This document shows, one piece after another, positions 1-7,336 of a stretch of DNA of 64,000 nucleotides; within the stretch, counting starts at the first letter, position 1; each line of letters starts with the position of its first letter. The notes beneath the pieces were generated by a model. The model was not told the origin of the DNA. It worked only from the letters and a program-made list of their open reading frames with translations, and did not search any database. The stretch is from JAFGXF01 sp963732595 (lineage in GTDB: Bacteria > Chloroflexota > Anaerolineae > Anaerolineales > Anaerolineaceae): NCBI GenBank assembly GCA_963732595.1, contig CAVSZZ010000002.1:2418001-2482000 (forward strand), read 5' to 3'. Position numbers and translations under genes: made by a program.

Positions 1-243
1 GGTTTCGAAGGTGCCGACGATCACATTCGCCTTGGGTACGCCCAGGACAGCCATGCTGCGCTGGTGTTCCTCCACGACGTTCTTCAGAGCGGGATTCTTC
101 TGGTTATCCGACAATGTGACGCATAATAACTCACTCTTGCCGGCAATGTGGGCGATCAAGGCGCCGCAGCCCAGCTCGATATCGTCCGGATGGGCGCCGA
201 TAAAGCATACTTTCCTGCCGAAAAAGGTCATATCGTGATTCAT
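1..243 (-). CDS. PIG-L/LmbE family deacetylase, N-terminal part
   Basis: The 5' end of a gene that runs off the left edge; 81 codons are visible. Residues about 16-20 read AHPDD, followed by IELGCG. This is the metal-binding signature of the PIG-L/LmbE family of zinc-dependent N-acetyl sugar deacetylases, whose members include GlcNAc-PI, mycothiol and bacillithiol pathway enzymes. The substrate cannot be told from this fragment. It starts 7 bases after the stop of the methyltransferase gene on the same strand, so the two are probably one transcript. A second in-frame ATG four codons on is also possible as start. Confidence 0.85.
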   Translation of the reverse strand, partial: MNHDMTFFGRKVCFIGAHPDDIELGCGALIAHIAGKSELLCVTLSDNQKNPALKNVVEEHQRSMAVLGVPKANVIVGTFET

Positions 244-250
244 AATCACC

Positions 251-1054
251 TTATTTAGTCGCTACGAAGCCACCCACCACCTTGGTCATGACCAGCTTGC
301 CATCGCGCGCCAGGCGGTTTTCAGCGGCTTTTTGGATCGCTTCCATGATCTTTTCGAAGTCGTCCTTTCCCTGGAAGAAGGAGGACCACAGTTTGCGATC
401 CTCGGATAGCGAAGCACGCGTGTAATCCAGGAAGGGTTGGACGGCTGTGAAGGTCAGGGGATTCTCAAATATCGACACTTCCACCTTCGAGAAGGTGGCT
501 TTCATGGCGTCCAGGATCTGGCTGCCGTAACGCGAACTGCCCGGCATGGGCGGGATGGGTTTGTTATCGGTGGCTTCACGGATGACGTCATAGAACAATT
601 TCTTGTTCTCCGGCATCGGTCCAGAGGTGAAAAGGCGGCCGCCGGGTTTCAAGACGCGGTGCATCTCCCTGATCGTAAAGGGAATATCTTCTGCATAATA
701 AATGGCGAAACAGCAGGATTCCAGATCGAAGCCGTTGTCAGGAAAGTCAAAGGAATGGTTGAAATTCAAATTAACGAAGTTGATATGGGTGCTGCGTTTT
801 TTATTTTCAAGCCTGGCCTGTGCCAGAAGTTCATCGGAGACATCGCCACCGGTGATCTTCGCATCCCCGGAGAGGGCGTCATGATATTTGAAGCATTGTT
901 TCCCTGCGCCACACCCGACATCCAGAATCTTCGAACCTTTCTGGATCTTCAACAGATCCAGCATCCACTGGTCGATATCCCTGCCTCCGTATTGGTTGTG
1001 GATGTCGATCCTTTTCAGGAGGTCGCTGGTCGTCTCTTTGTATTCGATTTTCAT
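251..1054 (-). CDS. class I SAM-dependent methyltransferase
   Basis: A 267-residue protein with a Rossmann methyltransferase core. Motif I (ILDVGCGAG) lies near residue 44, and the post-core KPGGR motif lies near residue 137 just before a beta strand. This is the Methyltransf_11/25 type that methylates small molecules. The substrate is not evident. The ATG at 1054 has a GAGG seven bases upstream. The gene is followed immediately by the PIG-L deacetylase, which suggests a shared role in modifying a sugar, glycolipid or thiol; that link is inference. No truncation is seen. Confidence 0.85.
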   Translation of the reverse strand: MKIEYKETTSDLLKRIDIHNQYGGRDIDQWMLDLLKIQKGSKILDVGCGAGKQCFKYHDALSGDAKITGGDVSDELLAQARLENKKRSTHINFVNLNFNHSFDFPDNGFDLESCCFAIYYAEDIPFTIREMHRVLKPGGRLFTSGPMPENKKLFYDVIREATDNKPIPPMPGSSRYGSQILDAMKATFSKVEVSIFENPLTFTAVQPFLDYTRASLSEDRKLWSSFFQGKDDFEKIMEAIQKAAENRLARDGKLVMTKVVGGFVATK

Positions 1055-1115
1055 TAATGATCCTCAAGTTGTAAAAGTTTGAATGGAAAAACAGACTGAT
1101 TTTACCTTAATTCGG

Positions 1116-2186
1116 CTAGCAAATGCGCGGGAGCATCGAGCCGGACAGCATGTCCAGGATGCGGGTGGCGCCGATGGTCGTCCGCATGAGCACTTTATCG
1201 GCCGGCGCGGCTTGAACCTGTCCGATGATTGCAGCATCCTTCCCGTACGGATGGGCTCGCATGGCCGCCAAAGCCGGCTCCGCTTCATTTTCAGGAACGA
1301 TCACGATCACTTTACCCTCATTGGCCACGTAGAGGGGATCAAACCCCAGCAAATTGCAGGCTGAAAGGACTTCAGGGCGCACTGGCAGGCAGTCTTCATC
1401 GACCAGTATGCCGACATGGCTCTGAACGGCGATCTCGTTCAGGGTGGTGGCCACGCCGCCCCGGGTCGGATCGCGTAAAACGTGCGTGTGGGGGGCAGCC
1501 AGGAGGACCTGCCGAATCAGGTGATTGAGCGGGGCGACATCCGAGCGAATGGCTGTTTCGAGGCCGAGCTCACCCCGGGCAGCCAGGACGGCGATGCCGT
1601 GGTCGCCCATTGTTCCGGAGAGCAGGATGCGATCTCCCGGCTGAGCGAATTCACCACCGATCGTGCAGCCTTCCGGGATTACTCCAACACCTGAGGTCGT
1701 GATGAAGACCCCATCTGCTTTGCCCTTTTCAACCACCTTGGTGTCACCAGCGACGATCATTAATCCAGCTTCTTCGGCCGCCTGGCGCATCGAGCCACAG
1801 ATCTTTTCAAGATCCGCGATAAGAAAACCTTCCTCCAGGATAAATCCAGCCGTGAGATAACAAGGCTCGGCTCCCAACATGGATACGTCGTTGACCGTTC
1901 CACAGATGGCCAACCTTCCGATATCTCCGCCTGGGAAGAAGAGCGGCGTGACGATGTGACAGTCGGTGGAAACGGCCATCCGGACCCCGGTTTTCCCTTT
2001 GAATTCCAGATCGGCGGCGTCATTGTTCCTGGCCAGGATCGGGTTGCCAAAGTACCGGGCAAAAACGGACCGAATCAGATCGTGGGTCATGCGCCCACCG
2101 CTGCCGTGACCCATCACGATCTGTTCATTATGAGATAAGGGCAAGGGGCAGACTGCACCTTGGAGGTTGGGTTTCTGATCGGACAT
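1116..2186 (-). CDS. hypE: hydrogenase expression/formation protein HypE
   Basis: HypE dehydrates the thiocarbamoyl group on its own C-terminal cysteine to thiocyanate, which supplies the cyanide ligands of [NiFe]-hydrogenase. The protein is about 356 residues and belongs to the AIRS/PurM-like ATPase fold. It has an N-terminal GHGSGGR motif, a DPTRGGVA motif in the middle and the diagnostic C-terminal end PRIC, whose last residue is the modified cysteine. I chose the ATG at 2186 because upstream in-frame codons have no family similarity and approach the tRNA. No other hyp or hydrogenase gene lies nearby. Confidence 0.93.
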   Translation of the reverse strand: MSDQKPNLQGAVCPLPLSHNEQIVMGHGSGGRMTHDLIRSVFARYFGNPILARNNDAADLEFKGKTGVRMAVSTDCHIVTPLFFPGGDIGRLAICGTVNDVSMLGAEPCYLTAGFILEEGFLIADLEKICGSMRQAAEEAGLMIVAGDTKVVEKGKADGVFITTSGVGVIPEGCTIGGEFAQPGDRILLSGTMGDHGIAVLAARGELGLETAIRSDVAPLNHLIRQVLLAAPHTHVLRDPTRGGVATTLNEIAVQSHVGILVDEDCLPVRPEVLSACNLLGFDPLYVANEGKVIVIVPENEAEPALAAMRAHPYGKDAAIIGQVQAAPADKVLMRTTIGATRILDMLSGSMLPRIC

Positions 2187-2252
2187 GGCTGGAATTATAC
2201 CTGTGATGGATGAAGTGAACATGCGCCCCGCAGCGGAGCGCATGTCATCAGG

Positions 2253-2324
2253 AGCGGGTGATGGGACTCGAACCCACGAATGGTAGCTTGGGAAGCTACT
2301 GCCTTACCACTTGGCTACACCCGC
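2253..2324 (-). tRNA. tRNA-Gly (anticodon CCC)
   Basis: A 72-base cloverleaf. Acceptor arms GCGGGTG/CACCCGC pair fully, the anticodon stem GTAGC/GCTAC holds the loop TTCCCAA, and the T-loop is a standard TTCGAGTC. The CCA end is not encoded. Confidence 0.96.
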
Positions 2325-2335
2325 AACGTGGGTGC

Positions 2336-2364
2336 ATTATAGTAATGGCAGGGCGAAATGTCAA
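2336..2364 (-). promoter_or_regulatory. consensus sigma-70 type promoter of tRNA-Gly
   Basis: On the minus strand a perfect TTGACA (2364-2359) and perfect TATAAT (2341-2336) are separated by exactly 17 bases. The -10 ends 11 bases before the first base of the tRNA. Confidence 0.85.
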
Positions 2365-2524
2365 TGTCACTGATCGCTGGAATCGGAATTTTTGTTGCGC
2401 CTTACACAGGATAAAGATTATCCTGATTTCATGTAATTCGACCCCCATCTGGAAGCTTGACTATCGTTTACAATAGGCCTGCAAGCATTGAGAGTTAACT
2501 CTATTATCAATCTCAGGAGGCCAT

Positions 2525-4690
2525 GTGACCCATCGACCCGAGCCTGCGCGAATGCGGAAATCTCATAAGATCCTGGCCACGTTGCGATATGAAAAGATAC
2601 CGGTATTCCGGGGCTATGCCGGCCGGACGTTATACATCAACCTGGACACCAACCAGATCTTGATCAAGCCGGTCACGGATGAGATGAAACGCTTGTTCAC
2701 AGGCGGGCGCGGATTTGATCTGTGGCTGCTGTGGAACGCGATCAAAGATACGACCCGGTGGAACGATCCGGAGAACGAGTTATGCATAGCAGGCGGTCCC
2801 ATTGGTGGCATCACCACCTACCCGGGTTCAGGGAAGTGCACAGTGGCGACCATCTCTCCCCTGACGCATGCGGTCATTGACAGCAATTCAGGGGGGTATT
2901 TTGGACCCTATCTGAAATTCTCGGGGTTCGATGCCCTTGAAATCCAGGGCAAAGCTAAAGAAGAATGCCTGATCTACATCGATGGTGATCAAGGCCTCAT
3001 CACGATCGAGACCGCCCCGGATGAGGATCAGGATACCCATCTCCTGAATCGACAGCTGACCGAGATGTATGCCGAAGATAAAAAGGGGATGCGCGCCATA
3101 TCTGTTGTGTCAGCCGGGCAGGCTGCCAATCATGCCGCCATTTGCGGTTTGAACATCAGTTATTTTGACCCGCGCCGGGATGAAGTGCGTATCAAACAGG
3201 CTGCCCGGGGTGGTTGTGGCCGTGTGTTGCGGGATAAAAGACTGAAAGCCTTGGTCGTGAAATACAGCGAGACCGGTGGTGACAGCAACGGTGTGGCGGA
3301 TATGGCCTTGCTGCGCAAAGCCGGCCAGCGCATCAATAAAGAGATCAGCGAACTGGATGCCTCCCAGAACGATATGCGCCATACCGGCACGCCCTACCTG
3401 GTGGAGGTGATGAACAAGTTCGACCTGCTGCCGGTCCAGAACTTCCGCTTTGGCGGGCATGACGACGCAGCCAGGATCTATGGACCGATCTGGAAGGATC
3501 AATTCGACTTCAGGGGACCGGATGGCTGCTGGTACGGCTGCACCATGGCCTGCGCACACGGGGTTCCTCATTTCCACCTGCAGACTGGCCCCTATAAAGA
3601 CGAGGTGGTCTTCATCGACGGTCCCGAATATGAAACCCTGGGCGCGCTCAGTTCGAATCTGTGCCTGTTCGACCCGTCCCAGGTGCTGGAGATCAATTTC
3701 TATGCGGATACTTATGGGATCGACACCATTTCGCTTGGGAATACCCTGGCGTTTGCCATGGAGTGTTTTGAATATGGCATCCTGAACACCGAGCGGACGG
3801 GCGGACTGGATCTGACCTGGGGTAATTACGAATCGGTGATCACCATTATTCACCAGATGGCTGAGGGTAAAGGCTTCGGCATGATCATCGGGATGGGCAC
3901 CCGGGCCATGAAACAATACCTGCATGAGAAGTATGGCGCTGATATGAACGTCATGAATGATATCGGCATGGAGATCAAAGGCCTTGAGATTTCGGAATAT
4001 ATCAGCAAGGAATCCCTCGCTCAGCAGGGCGGTTACGCCATGGCATCCAAAGGTCCCCAGCATGACGAAGCCTGGCTGATCTTCATGGAAACCGTTCACA
4101 AACAATTGCCCACCTTTGAAACCAAGGCCGAGGCGCTGCATTACTTCCCGATCTGGCGTACCTGGTTCAGCCTGCACGGCTTATGCAAATTACCCTGGAA
4201 TGATGTCGTTCCCCCCAGCAACAAGCTGACCAGCGAACCTGCCAAGGTGCCTGAGCATGTCGAGAATTACACCTGGTTGTATGAAGGTGTGACCGGTGTG
4301 AAGGTGACCCCGGAGGACCTCATGCTGCAATCAGAACGGGTCTACAATTTCCAGCGCTTGTTCAACCTCAGGCTGGGATATGGGCGTCGTAAGGATGATT
4401 ATCCACCCTACCGCGCCATGGGTCCGGTCACAGAGAAGGAATATGAGTCCCGCCAGGAGCGCTATGACACCGCTTTGCGCGAGAAAGCCGGAATGGATCC
4501 TGCCAAACTGACCCTGACCGAGAAGATCGCAGCCCTGCGCAAGTTCAGAATGGACCAGTATGATCAACTGGTCGATGCGGTTTACACGCGGCGCGGCTGG
4601 TCCAAGGACGGTATTCCCACCCTGGAAACCATGCAGCGGCTGGGTATGGACTTTCCGGATGTTATTGCGCTGATCGAAAAGAATGTCTAG
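2525..4690 (+). CDS. aldehyde ferredoxin oxidoreductase family tungstoenzyme
   Basis: A 721-residue AOR-family protein. These enzymes bind a tungsten (or molybdenum) bis-pyranopterin and one [4Fe-4S] cluster and oxidise aldehydes or related substrates with ferredoxin as partner. Seen here are the N-terminal GGRGFD segment, the pterin-binding GGPIGG...SGK...S region, a cysteine cluster near residue 337 (C-x3-C-x3-C) and the distal GLC motif before LPWND. The common hyperthermophile enzymes are near 600 residues, so this one is long. The start is a GTG at 2525, four bases after AGGAGG; an ATG directly overlapping it is followed at once by a stop. An ATG at 2552 is an alternative. It is monocistronic here, with no pterin or ferredoxin gene adjacent. 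The substrate is unknown. Confidence 0.9.
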   Translation: MTHRPEPARMRKSHKILATLRYEKIPVFRGYAGRTLYINLDTNQILIKPVTDEMKRLFTGGRGFDLWLLWNAIKDTTRWNDPENELCIAGGPIGGITTYPGSGKCTVATISPLTHAVIDSNSGGYFGPYLKFSGFDALEIQGKAKEECLIYIDGDQGLITIETAPDEDQDTHLLNRQLTEMYAEDKKGMRAISVVSAGQAANHAAICGLNISYFDPRRDEVRIKQAARGGCGRVLRDKRLKALVVKYSETGGDSNGVADMALLRKAGQRINKEISELDASQNDMRHTGTPYLVEVMNKFDLLPVQNFRFGGHDDAARIYGPIWKDQFDFRGPDGCWYGCTMACAHGVPHFHLQTGPYKDEVVFIDGPEYETLGALSSNLCLFDPSQVLEINFYADTYGIDTISLGNTLAFAMECFEYGILNTERTGGLDLTWGNYESVITIIHQMAEGKGFGMIIGMGTRAMKQYLHEKYGADMNVMNDIGMEIKGLEISEYISKESLAQQGGYAMASKGPQHDEAWLIFMETVHKQLPTFETKAEALHYFPIWRTWFSLHGLCKLPWNDVVPPSNKLTSEPAKVPEHVENYTWLYEGVTGVKVTPEDLMLQSERVYNFQRLFNLRLGYGRRKDDYPPYRAMGPVTEKEYESRQERYDTALREKAGMDPAKLTLTEKIAALRKFRMDQYDQLVDAVYTRRGWSKDGIPTLETMQRLGMDFPDVIALIEKNV

Positions 4691-4700
4691 TTGAAAAGAA

Positions 4701-4725
4701 AAGCAGAGGAAAATATCCTCTGCTT
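4701..4725. terminator. bidirectional hairpin terminator
   Basis: A perfect 10-bp stem (AAGCAGAGGA/TCCTCTGCTT) with a 5-base AAATA loop lies between convergent genes. The minus strand follows it with a T-rich run, so it fits best as the end of the esterase transcript. The plus side has only a weak T run. Confidence 0.7.
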
Positions 4726-4758
4726 ATTATTTAAAAGGGGGAAATGAAATACCCTGGG

Positions 4759-5502
4759 TTATGATTTTAAGAGGCGCTTGATAAACTTGTGGGTCACAGA
4801 ATAGATGTCATCCAGCTGTTTATCGATGATCATACAATGGGATGATGCATTGAACCAGTGGATCTCCTTGTCTTTTGACCCAATGTTCTGATGGAGTACA
4901 TCTGCGCTTTGTGGCGCGATCGAGGTATCGATCCTGCTTGCGAAGATGGCGGTTGGCGTTGTGATCGATGGCAGCACTTTCCTGGTTTGAAGTTGGAGTT
5001 CGTGCAGCTGGGCGACAGCGTGGATTGGATTTACAGTATAGCCTTTCCAGGGCAGGTTGTCCTCCTTGCCCCCCTTGGCCTGATACCTCACGAAATACTT
5101 TAAAAAGTGAGCGAGCCATACCTTCTTGACGAAAATCGCAGGTGCGTAGCACAACAATCCTTTGATGTCACTCTGACGGCTGGCCAGCATCAGGGTGAGC
5201 AGCGCACCCATCGACTCGCCACCAACGAATACCGTGTCAACTTGACGCTTTAGATCGAGGTAATGCCTCTCCACGGCGCCATACCAATCCTCCCAAGCAC
5301 ATTGATTCATATCTTCGGGTGAGGTGATATGACCTGGCAATAGAGGCGCACTGACCGTATAACCGTCCTTATGTAGTTTTTCGGCTAATAACCTGACCTC
5401 GGCAGTCGAAGCTGTGAAACCATGAATCAGGAGAAATCCGACCCGGTTGCCTTTCCAGAAGAATTCATTGCCATCGAGTTGTGGGTTCTTGATAAATTCC
5501 AT
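4759..5502 (-). CDS. alpha/beta hydrolase (carboxylesterase / monoacylglycerol lipase-like)
   Basis: A 247-residue single-domain hydrolase. It has the oxyanion-hole LIHGFTAS stretch near residue 27, the nucleophile elbow GESMG near residue 96, a late DTSI acidic segment and a final SSHCM histidine, which together make a Ser-Asp-His triad. The pattern resembles Est30-like carboxylesterases and monoglyceride lipases; the substrate is not known. An AGGAG precedes the ATG by 6 bases. No signal peptide is seen, so it should be cytoplasmic. It follows the DUF503 gene by 48 bases on the same strand and ends at the hairpin near 4701. Confidence 0.85.
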   Translation of the reverse strand: MEFIKNPQLDGNEFFWKGNRVGFLLIHGFTASTAEVRLLAEKLHKDGYTVSAPLLPGHITSPEDMNQCAWEDWYGAVERHYLDLKRQVDTVFVGGESMGALLTLMLASRQSDIKGLLCYAPAIFVKKVWLAHFLKYFVRYQAKGGKEDNLPWKGYTVNPIHAVAQLHELQLQTRKVLPSITTPTAIFASRIDTSIAPQSADVLHQNIGSKDKEIHWFNASSHCMIIDKQLDDIYSVTHKFIKRLLKS

Positions 5503-5550
5503 GTTGACTCCTGATAATTGAGATGGATGATCGTCATGTTTCCAAAGCCT

Positions 5551-5835
5551 TCACAGGATCTCGATCGCTTCCTGTCGGATGAGCTCATCCGGCCAGTGAG
5601 TTTCCAGGTAACGGATGACTTCGTGCAGCGATTTTTCGATATGCGTCCGGTCGTTTGAGACGAGTGCGCAGGTGAACCCAGCCAATTGCCGTACGTCCTG
5701 GTGATCGGTTTCCGAGATGGAAAGGTTGAATTGTTCATGCAAGCGGTGCATGATGGGTGCGATACGGCTTCTCTTTTCTTTCAAGGATCGGCATCCGGGT
5801 AATTCGACAATTAAGGTTAATATTCCCACAGCCAT
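5551..5835 (-). CDS. DUF503 (YlxP-like) protein
   Basis: A 94-residue protein of the DUF503 family: an N-terminal beta strand (VGILTLIVELPGCRSLKEKR) followed by an amphipathic helix, a second beta-alpha unit and a closing helix. The family is found beside infB/rbfA in Firmicutes and is thought to relate to ribosome function, but no activity is established. Here it is not next to infB. It sits upstream of the esterase, and its promoter region is shared with the divergent folC. Confidence 0.82.
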   Translation of the reverse strand: MAVGILTLIVELPGCRSLKEKRSRIAPIMHRLHEQFNLSISETDHQDVRQLAGFTCALVSNDRTHIEKSLHEVIRYLETHWPDELIRQEAIEIL

Positions 5836-5956
5836 AACTCGGTGATTTTAACCGAAAATTATTTAGCATGGGGGTTATTGCCATGCTGTTTACATGCATT
5901 CCTTGCATATTGGTGTGGCGGCGGGTACAATCCCTCCATTCGAATCAGCAGGTAAG

Positions 5957-7336
5957 ATGACGAACAAAGATATCGATCAAAAATATCAATCAGCGCTGGA
6001 TTACCTGTATTCCTTTGTTGATTACAGTATGACACGCGCATTGCGTTACAGTCCGGATAAATTCGATCTGGGACGCATGCGGGTGCTCATGGATGACTTG
6101 GGGAACCCGCAAAAGGATTATCCGATCCTGCATGTGGCTGGGACGAAAGGGAAAGGCTCCACGGCGGCTCTGTGCGCCAACGCATTGAAGGTCGCCGGAT
6201 ATCAAACAGGCCTGTATACATCTCCGCATCTGGAAGATTTCACCGAGCGTATCCAGCTGAATGGTCAAGCCATCGCACCTTCCGAACTCGTCGATCTGGT
6301 GGAGTACATAAAACCCCATGTTGCCAGGATACCGGCATTGACCACCTTTGAGATCACCACTGCGCTCGCATTCACATCCTTCTCAAGACAACACACGGAT
6401 GTGTTGGTGGCGGAAGTCGGCCTGGGTGGCAGGTTGGATGCGACCAACATCATCACACCCGTGATCTCGATCATCACCTCACTTTCACTGGACCATATGA
6501 ATGTGTTGGGGAATTCATTGGCTGAGATTGCCGGTGAAAAATGCGGGATCATCAAGCACGGCATCCCGGTGGTCAGTTCTCCCCAGCAACCGGAAGCCCT
6601 GGCCGTGATCGAAGATCATGCCAGAAAAAAGGACTCTCCGCTCGTTTTAGTGGGAAGGGATATTCTTTTTGAGCCGGTTGCGCATAGCCTGGACAAGCAA
6701 TCATTGAGGATATGGAAGGAAAAGGCAGAAGAGGGTGCAAGTGAAGGCGATCATGCCTCGCATGAGGTGTTCGAGATACCGTTGTTAGGGTCCCATCAAA
6801 TGGATAATGCCGCCACCGCCTATGCTGCCCTGGAACTTTGCAATCGTATTGCCATGCCGGTACCGCTGGAGGCGATCCAGGAAGGATTCAGGTCCGTGGA
6901 ATGGCAAGGGCGCTTTGATATCCTATCGAAGGAACCGTTCATCGTGATCGATTCAGCTCATAATCTCGATTCCGCCAGTCGCTTGCGACAGACCCTGGAT
7001 GACTATCTGCCTGATAAGACGGTTCAGCTGATATTCGGCGCATCCGAGGATAAGGACGTCAGTGGTATATTGAAAGAATTGGCTCCACGGGTCAGGAAGG
7101 TCTATGCGACCAGATCAGAGCATCCCAGGGCATTGGACCCGCAGCTTATTGCAGAGCAGTGTCGAATGCTAAAATTGGATGTCATTGTCATGGACAGCGT
7201 GGAAAGAAGCCTGGAGCGTGCCTGTCAGGAAACCGGGGTGGGCAGCGTGATCCTGGCAACCGGGAGTATCTTCATCGCCGCTGCAGTAAAAATGATCTAT
7301 AGAAGTAGAAATGGAAGGATGACGCATGAAAAATGA
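5957..7336 (+). CDS. folC: bifunctional folylpolyglutamate/dihydrofolate synthase
   Basis: A Mur-ligase-type enzyme that adds glutamate to folates with ATP. The P-loop HVAGTKGKGST lies near residue 52, the EVGLGGRLDATN motif near residue 155 and the DHMNVLG segment after it; the C-terminal domain has the DSAHN motif. Length is about 459 residues, normal for FolC. I took the ATG at 5957, preceded by AGGT, because the 21 upstream in-frame residues do not look like the family. Its 3' end overlaps the lon start by 11 bases, so translation is probably coupled. Confidence 0.93.
   Translation: MTNKDIDQKYQSALDYLYSFVDYSMTRALRYSPDKFDLGRMRVLMDDLGNPQKDYPILHVAGTKGKGSTAALCANALKVAGYQTGLYTSPHLEDFTERIQLNGQAIAPSELVDLVEYIKPHVARIPALTTFEITTALAFTSFSRQHTDVLVAEVGLGGRLDATNIITPVISIITSLSLDHMNVLGNSLAEIAGEKCGIIKHGIPVVSSPQQPEALAVIEDHARKKDSPLVLVGRDILFEPVAHSLDKQSLRIWKEKAEEGASEGDHASHEVFEIPLLGSHQMDNAATAYAALELCNRIAMPVPLEAIQEGFRSVEWQGRFDILSKEPFIVIDSAHNLDSASRLRQTLDDYLPDKTVQLIFGASEDKDVSGILKELAPRVRKVYATRSEHPRALDPQLIAEQCRMLKLDVIVMDSVERSLERACQETGVGSVILATGSIFIAAAVKMIYRSRNGRMTHEK

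Noticed and set aside
437..1057. 206-codon open frame on the plus strand over the methyltransferase
   Set aside because: It is the antisense of a clear methyltransferase and shows no family signature.
2400..2520. Promoter for the AOR gene
   Set aside because: TTGACT and TATTAT-like boxes occur but not at workable spacing, so no promoter is claimed.
3110..4177. 355-codon open frame on the minus strand inside the AOR gene
   Set aside because: It mirrors the third-codon-position bias of the AOR gene, has no ribosome binding site and no recognisable motif, while the plus strand encodes all AOR motifs.
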